Shown: positions 24,976 to 34,475 of the stretch, piece by piece
How the letters are laid out: each line of letters begins with the position of its first letter
Position numbering within the stretch: position 1 is the stretch's first letter
Assembly (NCBI GenBank): GCA_021773975.1
Contig: JAJFJN010000065.1
Location: forward strand, 1 to 43,895
Source: Gammaproteobacteria bacterium
Lineage (GTDB): Bacteria; Pseudomonadota; Gammaproteobacteria; Chromatiales; Chromatiaceae
DNA length: 43,895 nt
Reading direction: 5' to 3'
Notes under the pieces: model-generated
What the model saw: only the letters and a program-made list of their open reading frames with translations
Database searches by the model: none
Told to the model about the DNA's origin: nothing
Made by a program: the position numbers and the translations under genes

Positions 24976-25953
24976 TTATGAAAGGCGCACACGGGGGTCA
25001 ACCAATGTGTATGAGATATCAGTCAGAATCAGGCCCAGTATATAAAGCACAGAACCCAAAAACACCATTGAACGTACGATAGCAAAATCCTGTCGACTGA
25101 TCGCTTCAATGGTATAGCTACCTAATCCAGGGATACCAAAAAAATTCTCTGTGATCAGACTTCCCATAAACAACAAAGGCAAAATCACAACGATACCTGT
25201 TAGGATGGGAATCATTGCATTCTTCAATACATGCCGAAACAACACTCTATTTTCAGACAATCCTTTAGAGCGCGCTGTGCGCACATAATCTTTATTGATT
25301 TCTTCAAGAAATAGCGTGCGATACCAACGTGTCCCTGAACCAACACCTCCAATAACACCAATGATAACTGGTAAAATTAAAAACTTTATCGCCCCGATAC
25401 CCGTGTCATAACCAGAAATAGGCACTAGATGTAATAGCTTACTTATAAAATATTGGCCACCAATAATATAGAACATGGCAGAAACCGACATCATGACAAC
25501 ACAGAGAACCACACTCCAGTAATCAATATAAGTCGCACGAAAAAATGCAATAAGCAGCGCAAAGGTTATATTAATTGCCAGCCCCACTATCAAAGTTGGC
25601 AGTGCTATGGCTAAGCTGGGCCACATCCGCTGACTTATATCGTAACCAATGTCACGACCACTATCTGATGAACCAAATTCGAACTGAAATAATTTAACCG
25701 ATTTCTCAAAGAATATGGTATTCAACACGCGATCAAAACCCGTGGCACTCTCATTGTATAGCAGGGGTTTATCGTAATTATGCTCCTGCTTCCATTTTTG
25801 AATCGCTTCAGGTGTTACACGCTTCATTCCCAGGTGCATGCGCGCCATATCTTCAGGTGAGTTAACTACAAAAAAAAGAACAAATGTAATGACATTGACA
25901 CCAATTAAAATAGGAATGCCATAAAGAGCACGTCGAATAATATAAGCGATCAT
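24976..25953 (-). CDS. ABC transporter permease, DppB/YejB type
   Basis: I start at ATG 25953 (MIAYIIRRALYGIPILIG), giving 325 residues with six membrane segments; it overlaps the upstream gene by 4 bp. A longer frame to 26061 would run through that gene and is rejected. The cytoplasmic EAA loop is clear (YVRTARSKGLSENRVLFRHV, then NAMIPI), as is the family ending DISYTLVDPRVRLS. Such permeases import peptides or nickel together with a second permease and one or two ATPases. Here no second permease or ATPase follows: after 108 bp the cysC operon begins. It must pair with subunits encoded elsewhere or be part of a broken operon. Confidence 0.92.
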   Translation of the reverse strand: MIAYIIRRALYGIPILIGVNVITFVLFFVVNSPEDMARMHLGMKRVTPEAIQKWKQEHNYDKPLLYNESATGFDRVLNTIFFEKSVKLFQFEFGSSDSGRDIGYDISQRMWPSLAIALPTLIVGLAINITFALLIAFFRATYIDYWSVVLCVVMMSVSAMFYIIGGQYFISKLLHLVPISGYDTGIGAIKFLILPVIIGVIGGVGSGTRWYRTLFLEEINKDYVRTARSKGLSENRVLFRHVLKNAMIPILTGIVVILPLLFMGSLITENFFGIPGLGSYTIEAISRQDFAIVRSMVFLGSVLYILGLILTDISYTLVDPRVRLS

Positions 25954-28163
25954 TTTGCTGCACGCCTCTCTCGTTGGCGATGCATAATAATCGCAGGGAT
26001 CGCTGACACCACTAACAAACCCAATAGCAAAATAACTGGCCACACGACAGGTGGATTCCATTCAAAGCGCTTTTGTTTACGTAGCTGTGGATCAAGTCTT
26101 TTATACTTCAATGTATTATTCGCCATGAGATTTGGCTTTACGTTGTGATACCAAGAGTGATAAAGCGCAAACGTTTTTGGATGAAAACCGAAGGCCCAGG
26201 GTGCATCTTTGCGTACAAGCTCTACAATCTGATCAATAACAACCTGCCGCTCAGAACCATTATCCATATTTTTCATTTTATCGAATAATCGATCAAACTC
26301 TGGATTACTATAATTGGCTGCATTTTCTCCACCATTGACGGCTTTACTGTTTGGACCATAGAGCAGAAATAGAAAGTTTTCTGGGTCAGGGTAATCTGCA
26401 TTCCAACCCATAGAAAAAATCTGACCCGTCCCTTTAAGCATCTTCTCTTGAAAGCGATTGTAATCTGTTGCTCGAATGACAAGTTGGATGCCGAGTTTTT
26501 TAAACTGTTTTAACATCCAGTTAAGGCGCGCTTTACCATCAGGTCCAGAATCAGCCGATTCATAATAGAGAACCAATGTCTCCCCTGTTTTTTTATCCTG
26601 CCCTCCTGGATAGCCCGCTTGTGCCAGCAACTCTCTTGCTTCATCAATAGATTTCCGTTTTTGCTTACCCTTTACAGCATTGTAGATATAACGATTAATA
26701 CCTAATTCACCTTCCTTAACACCAAAAATACCCGGCGGAATGGGGCCTTGTGAAGGCACTCCTCGTCCATTATTAAAGATAGAAATATACTCTTCATAAT
26801 CAACTGCAATCGATATAGCCCGACGCAGCAAACGCCCTCGTTCATCAAGGCCACCAACAACAGGATCACGCATATTAAACCCCATATAAAAGCTTGATGT
26901 CTCTACCGCAGTCATCAGTTTAATGCCTTGACCTTTCATCTCATCCGTTAGTGCTGCCTCGCCCTGATTCCCAAACTGAATCGCCTGATCAAAGCTATCC
27001 GATGAGATGCCTGCTGCATCGTAAAATCCCTGTAGAAATTTATTCCAAATGGGAATGCTCTCTTTCTCCAGGTTGTAAACAGCTTTCTGAATAAATGGCA
27101 GTGGCTTACCCGCATCATTCAATAATCCATTTGAATGATCTTCCTCTGTTCCTTCAACTGGGTAGATCTCCCCATGAAAATTTGGATTACGTGACAGAGT
27201 CATTCGCAAATTTGGGTTATTTTCAGTAAGCATAAAAGGTCCCGTGCCTACTGGATACCAGTTCAGTGTGATATTGCGTTTTTTCATTCCTGGTTGAGAA
27301 TAGAAGAGATCAGCTTCCCACGGCATCGGAGCAAAAAATGGCATAGCTAACCAATAGACAAGCTGTGGATACTTGCCTTTAACTCTGATTCGATACCGGT
27401 AACGATCCAGCACCTCTACGCCTTCAATTGCATAATCACGAAGATCCAAAAAAGATTGAGGTTCGTCGCTCTGTTTTTTTAACTGCTCCCGCAACCCTTC
27501 CAACCGTTTGGAATAATCATCAAATCCAACAATATAACCGCCCAACATGCCCCGTAGCGGAGAGTGAAGATGCGCATCTGCTAAACGTTTAATCTGATAA
27601 ACATAATCCTCAGCCGTTGCTTCACGTGTGGTCGTTTCTGGAAAATCAGCAAGCGTATTAACTAATTCAATATGCTCAATAGTTAATTTATGATAAAGGT
27701 AGCGCTCTCTGGCATCCCTAGCAAAAGCAGGGTGCGGTTGATAACGAATACCTGGCTGAATTCTGATTTCATATTCACTAAATGCAACTTTTTTTAGATC
27801 TACATCAACTGGCAACAACTTTCCGGCTACATCTAAAAAACGTGGCTGAGGCACCTTCGTTGCTGCCAACGGGATCAACTCATAGGGACGTTTAAGAAAG
27901 TGGTACTGTAGTGGCGGCTCATAGATCTGTGCAATAAAACGATATTCACTCGCACTATAGGATCTCGCTGGATCAAGATGCTTTGGCCGCTCTGAAAACG
28001 AGCTATAGAGAACATTCTTATCTGCCTCACTGGCTGAGTAAGGATCGTTCCAAGGCCCTTTGCTGCACGCAGCCAGCAAAATGACCAAGGTGATCATCCA
28101 GCTCAATTGCACAGCAATTTTGATGGCAGTGCTCACTAATTGCATAGATATTATTAAAACCAC
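25950..28163 (-). CDS. Extracellular solute-binding lipoprotein (family 5) with C-terminal membrane anchor
   Basis: 737 residues from GTG 28163 (GAGA just upstream); ATG 28145 is an alternative and gives a more usual leader length. Lipobox LLAAC marks lipid attachment. The body is an SBP_bac_5 domain of the peptide/nickel type (YSASEYRFIAQIYEPPLQYH, NWYPVGTGPFMLTENN, SMGWNADYPDPENFLFLLYG). After it comes a segment VVWPVILLLGLLVVSAIPAII and a basic tail (HRQRERRAAK), a predicted transmembrane helix with cytoplasmic end. Free-floating binding proteins lack such an anchor, so this one would be held at the inner membrane at both ends. It overlaps the permease start by ATGA and forms a two-gene operon with it. 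The substrate is unknown, with oligopeptides most likely. Confidence 0.88.
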   Translation of the reverse strand: MVLIISMQLVSTAIKIAVQLSWMITLVILLAACSKGPWNDPYSASEADKNVLYSSFSERPKHLDPARSYSASEYRFIAQIYEPPLQYHFLKRPYELIPLAATKVPQPRFLDVAGKLLPVDVDLKKVAFSEYEIRIQPGIRYQPHPAFARDARERYLYHKLTIEHIELVNTLADFPETTTREATAEDYVYQIKRLADAHLHSPLRGMLGGYIVGFDDYSKRLEGLREQLKKQSDEPQSFLDLRDYAIEGVEVLDRYRYRIRVKGKYPQLVYWLAMPFFAPMPWEADLFYSQPGMKKRNITLNWYPVGTGPFMLTENNPNLRMTLSRNPNFHGEIYPVEGTEEDHSNGLLNDAGKPLPFIQKAVYNLEKESIPIWNKFLQGFYDAAGISSDSFDQAIQFGNQGEAALTDEMKGQGIKLMTAVETSSFYMGFNMRDPVVGGLDERGRLLRRAISIAVDYEEYISIFNNGRGVPSQGPIPPGIFGVKEGELGINRYIYNAVKGKQKRKSIDEARELLAQAGYPGGQDKKTGETLVLYYESADSGPDGKARLNWMLKQFKKLGIQLVIRATDYNRFQEKMLKGTGQIFSMGWNADYPDPENFLFLLYGPNSKAVNGGENAANYSNPEFDRLFDKMKNMDNGSERQVVIDQIVELVRKDAPWAFGFHPKTFALYHSWYHNVKPNLMANNTLKYKRLDPQLRKQKRFEWNPPVVWPVILLLGLLVVSAIPAIIMHRQRERRAAK

Positions 28164-28248
28164 TGTTTTCTCAAGCTACAATCCTTTTACAGACAGACAT
28201 TTTCCGGTAACGTACCAGCTTTGAATCAACTGAGGAAGGATTTTCCCC

Positions 28249-29025
28249 ATGGGTTTCCTACAAGACAAACGAATTCTCATTGTTGGCGTAGCCAGCGATC
28301 GCTCTATTGCCTCTGGCATAGCCGAAGCAATGGCTCGCGAAGGCGCTCAGCTTGCCTTTACCTACCAAGCAGACAAGCTAAAAAAACGCGTCGACAAGCT
28401 CGCAGAACGGTGTAACTCCAATATTGTACTGCCATTAGATGTCTCCAGCGATGATCAAATCACTGATGTTTTTAAAGAACTTGGCAATGAGTGGGACGGA
28501 TTGGACGGCATTGTTCACTCTGTAGGGTTTGCCCCACGCGACCAACTTGAAGGCAGTTACATTGATGCCGTCACCCGAGAAGGTTTTGCCATCGCCCATG
28601 ATATTAGCTCATACAGCTTCGCGGCACTGGCCAAAGGCGGAAAAGAGATGATGGAGGGGCGTAATGGCTCACTACTCACTATGACCTATCTGGGCGCAGT
28701 GCGTACCGTACCAAATTACAACGTGATGGGGGTAGCAAAAGCCAGCTTAGAAGCCAATGTTCGGTATATGGCTGACTCACTTGGCCCTAAAGGAACCCGA
28801 GTAAATGCCATATCAGCAGGCCCTATTCGCACCTTGGCTGCCTCAGGAATCAGTGATTTTAGAACCATGCTGAATGCAGTAGCCGAACGCACACCTTTAC
28901 GGCGCAATGTAACTATTGAAGAGGTCGGTAACGCAGCGGCATTCCTCTGCTCTGATCTTGCGTCAGGCATAACAGGCGACGTGCTATATGTCGACACTGG
29001 ATACCATATTCTGGGAATGGCTTAG
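28249..29025 (+). CDS. fabI: Enoyl-ACP reductase, NADH-dependent (FabI)
   Basis: 258 residues. FabI performs the last step of each fatty-acid elongation cycle, reducing trans-2-enoyl-ACP. It starts [20 protein letters not shown], the typical nucleotide-binding opening, with HSVGFAP and the active-site stretch containing two tyrosines and lysine ([20 protein letters not shown]). [14 protein letters not shown] is the substrate-binding lid. Length and spacing agree with E. coli FabI. GAGGAAGGA precedes the ATG. The gene points away from the SBP gene and converges on ppiD. Confidence 0.97.
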   Translation: MGFLQDKRILIVGVASDRSIASGIAEAMAREGAQLAFTYQADKLKKRVDKLAERCNSNIVLPLDVSSDDQITDVFKELGNEWDGLDGIVHSVGFAPRDQLEGSYIDAVTREGFAIAHDISSYSFAALAKGGKEMMEGRNGSLLTMTYLGAVRTVPNYNVMGVAKASLEANVRYMADSLGPKGTRVNAISAGPIRTLAASGISDFRTMLNAVAERTPLRRNVTIEEVGNAAAFLCSDLASGITGDVLYVDTGYHILGMA

Positions 29026-29038
29026 TCGTATAAATGTA

Positions 29039-29061
29039 GGGGGCAGCCAAACACTGCCCCC
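29039..29061. terminator. Bidirectional hairpin between fabI and ppiD
   Basis: GGGGGCAG and CTGCCCCC form a perfect 8-bp GC-rich stem with a 7-base loop, 13 bp after fabI and 11 bp after ppiD. No long T run follows on either strand, so termination efficiency is uncertain. Confidence 0.6.
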
Positions 29062-29072
29062 GCAACTACTTG

Positions 29073-30983
29073 TTACTGTTGCACCTGAGGTTTGTTGATA
29101 ACCACCTTTGCAGAGCTTTTCAAAAGCTGGACAGCAAACCCGAAGTTATCCCGCCCTTTGGCTTTTATTTGAGAAGCCCGAAGAGCCTGCAAAGCATTTT
29201 CATCCGCGCCGTCCAGCGAACCATCTGTTACCTTATGCAATGCGATAACTGCAAAGCCACCACTCGACATGGTAACACCATCAAATGAAACAGCTTCAGG
29301 CTCTGGTCGAGGCATGCTAAACAGGTGCTGAACAATCTCTGAAGGCTTTGTATCTGCTCTAGCCACCATGCGTGTCTCTTCTATCTTCAAAGAGAACTCT
29401 TTTTCCAACTGATCGAAACTCTCGCCTTGGCGTAGACGAGACAACAGTGATCTTCCTTGCTCTTCAGCCAGTGCTGCAGATTTCTGACCTTTTAATATAG
29501 AAGCAATATTCTCACGCACTTGATCTAGCGGACGAACAGCTGCCTCTTCATGAGCGTTTACACGCAAGACCATCACATGATCAGGCGTAATCTCAAGCAG
29601 CTCACTGTTATTTCCTTCAACAAGCACATCTTCATTAAATGCCATGCTAATAGCTCGATCAGCACCTGGTATCTTGTCTGCATCCGCGCGGCTAATCCAA
29701 TCACTCGTAATAACACTAAGCCCTAACGACTCAGCCGCAGGGTCCAAACTATCAGGATGTTCGAATACTAAATCAACCAAACGTTCTGAATATTTATAAA
29801 ACTGTCCTTCTGCCTGATTTGAACTATAGGCTGATTGCAGTGCACCCTTCACATCATCAAAGCTCTTTTTGCTGCCTTCTCGAAGCTCAGTTATTTTAAT
29901 CAGGTGAAACCCGAAATCGGTACGCACTGGCTCGCTAACTTCATCCTTAGCTAACTGAAACAGAGCCTTATCAAATGATATATCCATCATACCAGGCTCA
30001 ACAAACCCAAGATCACCACCCTGCTCTGCTGAACCAGGATCTTGCGACAACTCTTTTGCAAGAGCGGCAAAATCTTCGCCCTTCTGAATTCTTTTTAATG
30101 CATCTAGCGCTCTATTACGTGCCGCAGTTTCTGCCTCTTCCCCATCTCCATCAATCGTGATTAAAATATGACTGGCACGTCTCTGTTCCTGCGTAATGTA
30201 CTCTGCCTGGCGGTCTTCAAAAAATCGTCGCAACTCTTCCTCTGTTGCTGTTACCTTCTCAGAAAGTTGCGCCATTTTAAGTTCCAGATAATCTATACGT
30301 ACTCGTTCTGGCAACATAAATTGATTCTGATTGGCAGCATAATAGACATCAATTTCATCAGCACTCGCCACACCAGATTCAACGAAATCAGCTGAAGAAA
30401 GTAACAGATAACTGATTTCACGCTGCTGATCTTGCAAGCGCTTTATCTCATTCAACTCAGACTGCGTCACAAGTTCTGAACTTGTAACTGCTGCGGTAAC
30501 CTGCTCAATCAATAAAGCTTGTCTAATTTGCTCTTGAAATTCTTGAGCAGAATAATTCTGCTGACGCAAAACTCGCTCATAGGCCGCCGCATCAAATTGC
30601 CCATTTGTCTGAAAAGCCGAAATTCCTGCTATAGCGCCGCGAACCTGTAAATCGCTGATACGCAACCCCATCCTGTTGGCAGTTTGTGATATCAGCTTAT
30701 CTCGCACCATTGACTGTAATACATCATCACGTAACTGTGACTCATCAAACAGGTCTGCGCGATAAGCATCGCCTAGCTGTTGGCGTAAACTTGCACGAAA
30801 TCGTTGGTAGGTGTTTTCAAACTCCCTTTCTTTGATATCTTGATCATTGACTGATGCCATTACTGGCTCAGCACCAACACCAAGATACTCTTGAATACCC
30901 CAAAGAGCGAAAGGAACACTGATTAGTATAACAATGGCCCAGGCGAACCAGCCCTGAGCTTTATCTCGTATGGACTGAAGCAT
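29073..30983 (-). CDS. ppiD: Periplasmic folding chaperone PpiD
   Basis: 636 residues. PpiD is an inner-membrane-anchored periplasmic chaperone near the Sec translocon with a parvulin domain. The N-terminal anchor is GWFAWAIVILISVPFALWGI, followed by a SurA_N-like region (about 40-190), a parvulin domain near 265-370 (RRASHILITIDGD, AKELSQDPGSAEQGGDLGF, RTDFGFHLIKI) and a C-terminal chaperone domain. The order and size match gammaproteobacterial PpiD, and the hupB-ppiD adjacency is conserved in that class. Two tRNA genes and a terminator lie between hupB and ppiD here. Confidence 0.95.
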   Translation of the reverse strand: MLQSIRDKAQGWFAWAIVILISVPFALWGIQEYLGVGAEPVMASVNDQDIKEREFENTYQRFRASLRQQLGDAYRADLFDESQLRDDVLQSMVRDKLISQTANRMGLRISDLQVRGAIAGISAFQTNGQFDAAAYERVLRQQNYSAQEFQEQIRQALLIEQVTAAVTSSELVTQSELNEIKRLQDQQREISYLLLSSADFVESGVASADEIDVYYAANQNQFMLPERVRIDYLELKMAQLSEKVTATEEELRRFFEDRQAEYITQEQRRASHILITIDGDGEEAETAARNRALDALKRIQKGEDFAALAKELSQDPGSAEQGGDLGFVEPGMMDISFDKALFQLAKDEVSEPVRTDFGFHLIKITELREGSKKSFDDVKGALQSAYSSNQAEGQFYKYSERLVDLVFEHPDSLDPAAESLGLSVITSDWISRADADKIPGADRAISMAFNEDVLVEGNNSELLEITPDHVMVLRVNAHEEAAVRPLDQVRENIASILKGQKSAALAEEQGRSLLSRLRQGESFDQLEKEFSLKIEETRMVARADTKPSEIVQHLFSMPRPEPEAVSFDGVTMSSGGFAVIALHKVTDGSLDGADENALQALRASQIKAKGRDNFGFAVQLLKSSAKVVINKPQVQQ

Positions 30984-31024
30984 GATTAATGTCCGAAAGG
31001 ATGTTTTTGATTATTTGTTATTTG

Positions 31025-31055
31025 AAAAACAGAAGGGGTATCAAATGATACCCCT
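31025..31055 (-). terminator. Terminator after tRNA-Asp
   Basis: AGGGGTATC and GATACCCCT form a perfect 9-bp stem (31034-31055) on the minus strand; five T residues follow at 31026-31030 after three bases. It would end the hupB-tRNA-Val-tRNA-Asp transcript before ppiD. Confidence 0.65.
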
Positions 31056-31067
31056 GCCATCTTATGT

Positions 31068-31144
31068 TGGCGGAGCGGACGGGACTCGAACCCGCGACCC
31101 CCGGCGTGACAGGCCGGTATTCTAACCAACTGAACTACCGCTCC
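31068..31144 (-). tRNA. tRNA-Asp (anticodon GUC)
   Basis: The reverse complement is a complete 77-nt tRNA. The acceptor is GGAGCGG paired with CCGCTCC, the D-arm contains AGTTCAGTTGGTTAGAAT, the anticodon loop CTGTCAC gives GUC, and the T-arm contains GGTTCGAGTCC. CCA is encoded. Confidence 0.97.
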
Positions 31145-31148
31145 AATT

Positions 31149-31224
31149 TGGTGGGTGCTGCAGGGATCGAACCTGCGACCCTCGCCTTGTAAGGGCGATG
31201 CTCTCCCAGCTGAGCTAAGCACCC
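31149..31224 (-). tRNA. tRNA-Val (anticodon UAC)
   Basis: The reverse complement is a complete 76-nt tRNA. The acceptor is GGGTGCT paired with AGCACCC, the D-arm contains AGCTCAGCTGGGAGAGC, the anticodon loop is CTTACAA (UAC), and the T-arm contains GGTTCGATCCC. CCA is encoded. It lies 4 bp before tRNA-Asp and 18 bp after hupB. Confidence 0.97.
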
Positions 31225-31242
31225 TGAGTCGTTAAGAGCGCG

Positions 31243-31515
31243 CTAGTTTACGGCATCCTTAAGCGCTTTACCAGGCTTAAATGCAGGATTTTTTGAAGCC
31301 GCAATATCAATTGCTGCGCCAGTTTGAGGATTGCGACCTGTACGTGCTGCACGGTCACGAACTGAAAAAGTTCCGAAGCCAATTAAAGAAACTTGGTCAC
31401 CATTTTTCAAGGCTTCTGTGACGGCTTCAACCATGCCATCCAGTGCACGTGCTGCTGCAGCTTTTGAAATATCAGCAGCTTCTGCCATCGCCTCAGTCAA
31501 TTCAGCCTTATTCAT
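31243..31515 (-). CDS. hupB: DNA-binding protein HU, beta type
   Basis: 90 residues from ATG 31515 ([18 protein letters not shown]), preceded by AGGGGA. HU is the small histone-like dimer that bends DNA in the nucleoid. Family features are [21 protein letters not shown] (DNA-contact arm entry) and the [14 protein letters not shown] ending. The longer open frame (from 31539) adds residues unlike any HU and is rejected. It follows lon with its own strong promoter at 31608-31637, and the two tRNAs downstream are probably on its transcript. Confidence 0.97.
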   Translation of the reverse strand: MNKAELTEAMAEAADISKAAAARALDGMVEAVTEALKNGDQVSLIGFGTFSVRDRAARTGRNPQTGAAIDIAASKNPAFKPGKALKDAVN

Positions 31516-31607
31516 TATATCAATTCCCCTAGAGGCCAAAACTGGCCATATTGAAAGTAAATCTAACTAACCCTGATGTTAACTAACACCATCAATAAAG
31601 ACGGTAA

Positions 31608-31637
31608 TTTATACCAAGTGAAGGAAGCCACTGTCAA
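31608..31637 (-). promoter_or_regulatory. Strong sigma-70 promoter of hupB
   Basis: Minus-strand TTGACA (31632-31637) is a perfect -35 box, and TATAAA (31608-31613) is one base from the consensus -10, with 18 bp between. The 5' leader would be about 85 nt. Confidence 0.8.
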
Positions 31638-31790
31638 GCCATAAAACAGCGTGGCATGGGCTTTCAAACCATATCTACCCCGGTATTTCGACTGTGCGTA
31701 ATATAACAAACAACCATCACAAAACAAGCTAAATATGCTAAATATGCAATTAACTTATTTAGCAAACCACATTACTTCCAAAACTAGCTT

Positions 31791-34241
31791 TTAATGTGTT
31801 GTTAGGTCACCTGTTTTTTCATCCGCTGCATCTGTTTTTGCATTCTTAGAATCAGTTTCTGGAGTTTTATTCTTAAGTGCTGTTAGCTCAGGAGGCTGAG
31901 CCAAGGCCACCTCTAACACCTCGTCAATCCAGCGAACAGGTCGAATATCTAAATCCTTTTTGATGTTTTTAGGTATTTCGACTAAATCCCGCTCATTTTC
32001 ATGTGGAATTATCACTGTTGTTATTCCGCCGCGATGGGCTGCCAGCAACTTCTCTTTTAACCCGCCAATAGGCAGCACCTCACCACGCAATGTTATCTCG
32101 CCTGTCATGGCTACACTTGCCCGAACAGGAACCTTAGTTAGCGCTGAGACCAATGATGTACACATCCCCACACCTGCACTGGGCCCATCCTTTGGCGTTG
32201 CTCCCTCCGGCACATGGACATGAATATCAAATTTTTGATAGAAAGCCTCATCAACCCCTAGCGCAGTTGCACGACTACGCACAACAGTTGTAGCTGCTTG
32301 GATAGATTCCTGCATAACATCGCCTAATTGACCCGTGTAGGTGAATTTTCCTTTACCAGGAACAACTGCAGTTTCAATGCGTAGCAATTCGCCGCCAACC
32401 TCAGTCCAAGCCAAACCGGTAACTTGCCCGATCTCATCATGCTCATCGGCTAAGCCATAACGATAGCGCTTAACACCCAAAAATTTTTCAAGGTTAACTG
32501 GGGTAACATTAATGCGCTTGTTGCTCTTTTTAAGCAAAATCTCTTTAACTACTTTTCGGCAAATCTTAGCAATCTCTCTTTCCAAATTACGAACACCGGC
32601 CTCCCTTGTGTAATAACGAACAATCTCTCGAATTGATGCTTCCCGAATATGCAACTCCTTATCCTTAAGCCCGTTATTCTCCATCTGCTTGGCCACCAAA
32701 TAACGCTGAGCAATATTTACTTTCTCATCCTCTGTGTATCCTGAAAGGCGAATCACCTCCATTCGATCAAGCAGTGGCGCAGGAATATTGAGTGTATTTG
32801 CAGTAGCAACAAACATGACTTCAGACAGATCAAAGTCTACTTCGAGATAGTGATCTCCAAAGGAGTTATTCTGCTCCGGATCTAATACCTCTAGCAGGGC
32901 TGATGCAGGGTCACCCCTAAGATCCATCGCCATTTTGTCTATCTCATCCAACAAGAACAGAGGATTGCGTGTGCCAACCTTTGTAAGATTCTGTATGATT
33001 TTGCCAGGTAACGCGCCTATATAGGTGCGACGATGACCCCGAATCTCGGCTTCATCACGAACACCACCCAACGACATACGTACAAATTTTCTATTTGTTG
33101 CACGCGCAATAGACTTACCTAAAGAGGTTTTACCCACTCCAGGAGGGCCGACCAAACATAAAATAGGACCTTTTAATTTCTGCACCCGCTGTTGAACAGC
33201 CAAATATTCAAGAATGCGCTCTTTAACCTTTTCAAGCCCATAGTGATCAGCTTCAAGAACATCTTCTGCTCCACCAAGCTCCATGCGGATTTTTGTGCGT
33301 TTTTTCCACGGAACATTGATTAATGTATCTATATAGTTGCGAACAACGGTTGCTTCAGCTGACATTGGAGACATCAGCTTAAGTTTGTTTAATTCTGCTT
33401 GAGCCTTATCTTTAGCCTCTTTTGTCATGCCGGCCTTATTTATGCGATTGGCCATCTCTTCCAATTCATTAGGGACCTCATCTAAATCCCCCAGCTCTTT
33501 CTGAATGGCCTTCATCTGCTCATTCAGATAATACTCACGCTGATTCTTCTCCATCTGCTGTTTTACCCTGCCCCGAATTCGTTTTTCCATCTGCAGGATA
33601 TCATTCTCAGATTCCATCAATGCCATTAAATGTTCCAGCCGCTCACGCACACCAAACATCTCTAGCACCTCTTGCTTCTCCTCTACCTTAAGCGCCATAT
33701 GCGCTGCCAATGTATCCGCTAATCGGCTAGAGTCATCTATATTAGAGAGCGAGGTTAAAACTTCAGGTGGGACTTTTTTATTCAACTTAACATATTGATC
33801 AAAGAGAGTAACTGCAGAGCGCATCAACACCTCTTCTTCCTGTTCATCAAGCTGAGTATCATCCTGAATGGAGGATATCTGCGCAGAAAAATAGTCCTCT
33901 GTTTGCACAAACTTGAGTACCTTAGCGCGCTCACCACCTTCAACCAAAACCTTTACCGTGCCATCTGGAAGTTTGAGTAGCTGCAATATATTAGCCAGCG
34001 TGCCCACCTCATGCATGTCATCTTCACGAGGGTCGTCAACATCAGCACTCTTTTGAGCAACAAGCAAAATCTGCTTGTCTTCCTGCATAGCCGCATCAAG
34101 TGCTTTTATTGATTTCTCACGCCCTACAAAAAGAGGAATAACCATATGAGGATAAACAACCACATCCCGCAATGGCAGCACTGGCAAGGCATTCGTAGAT
34201 TCACTAACAGCTTTGGGAGCTTTATCTTCTTGATCCGGCAC
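31791..34241 (-). CDS. lon: ATP-dependent protease Lon
   Basis: 816 residues. Lon degrades misfolded and regulatory proteins in the cytoplasm. It has an N-terminal substrate-binding LAN domain ([20 protein letters not shown]), a coiled-coil middle, an AAA+ module (Walker [10 protein letters not shown] near 365; Walker [12 protein letters not shown]) and the Ser-Lys protease domain: catalytic Ser688 in [10 protein letters not shown] and Lys731 in LPIGGLKEK. The last 30 residues are a variable polar tail. The start is GTG, supported by the strong AGGAGG 6-7 bases upstream. It follows clpX, with a sigma-32-like promoter and a long palindrome between them. Confidence 0.98.
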   Translation of the reverse strand: MPDQEDKAPKAVSESTNALPVLPLRDVVVYPHMVIPLFVGREKSIKALDAAMQEDKQILLVAQKSADVDDPREDDMHEVGTLANILQLLKLPDGTVKVLVEGGERAKVLKFVQTEDYFSAQISSIQDDTQLDEQEEEVLMRSAVTLFDQYVKLNKKVPPEVLTSLSNIDDSSRLADTLAAHMALKVEEKQEVLEMFGVRERLEHLMALMESENDILQMEKRIRGRVKQQMEKNQREYYLNEQMKAIQKELGDLDEVPNELEEMANRINKAGMTKEAKDKAQAELNKLKLMSPMSAEATVVRNYIDTLINVPWKKRTKIRMELGGAEDVLEADHYGLEKVKERILEYLAVQQRVQKLKGPILCLVGPPGVGKTSLGKSIARATNRKFVRMSLGGVRDEAEIRGHRRTYIGALPGKIIQNLTKVGTRNPLFLLDEIDKMAMDLRGDPASALLEVLDPEQNNSFGDHYLEVDFDLSEVMFVATANTLNIPAPLLDRMEVIRLSGYTEDEKVNIAQRYLVAKQMENNGLKDKELHIREASIREIVRYYTREAGVRNLEREIAKICRKVVKEILLKKSNKRINVTPVNLEKFLGVKRYRYGLADEHDEIGQVTGLAWTEVGGELLRIETAVVPGKGKFTYTGQLGDVMQESIQAATTVVRSRATALGVDEAFYQKFDIHVHVPEGATPKDGPSAGVGMCTSLVSALTKVPVRASVAMTGEITLRGEVLPIGGLKEKLLAAHRGGITTVIIPHENERDLVEIPKNIKKDLDIRPVRWIDEVLEVALAQPPELTALKNKTPETDSKNAKTDAADEKTGDLTTH

Positions 34242-34340
34242 TTGATTTCCTCCTAACAGCTGGGGTTACCCCAGGCTCTTTATAACTTAATAAACGACTC
34301 TATTTATAACAAACAAGACGCACTAAAAATAGGATACTAC

Positions 34341-34372
34341 AAATCACATCGATCTTAAGACCGATGTGATTT
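34341..34372. repeat. 32-bp near-perfect palindrome upstream of lon
   Basis: Arms AAATCACATCG and CGATGTGATTT are exactly complementary, and the centre TCTTAAGA is itself palindromic; only one position pair (A versus C) breaks the 32-bp symmetry. There is no adjacent T run, so it is a poor terminator for clpX. It falls between the predicted heat-shock promoter and the lon start, inside the lon leader if that promoter is used. Confidence 0.8.
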
Positions 34373-34389
34373 GCAGAGCATGCGGTAAT

Positions 34390-34417
34390 GGTGGGGGCAA
34401 TTCATAGACTCTTCAAC
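34390..34417 (-). promoter_or_regulatory. Sigma-32-like promoter of lon
   Basis: Minus strand: GTTGAAG (34411-34417), 13 bp, then CCCCC at 34393-34397 followed by ACCAT. The heat-shock consensus is CTTGAA, 13-15 bp, CCCCAT. The start of transcription would be about 140 nt before the lon GTG. Lon is a classic heat-shock gene, which supports the call. Confidence 0.6.
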
Positions 34418-34475
34418 CCTGAATCAATATTTTCCATCCATTGGAGTTATGTTTATTTTACTACGTGGGAAAACG

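Noticed and set aside
25954-26061. N-terminal extension of the permease
   Set aside because: It lies wholly inside the end of the binding-protein gene in another frame; the ATG at 25953 gives the normal N-terminus.
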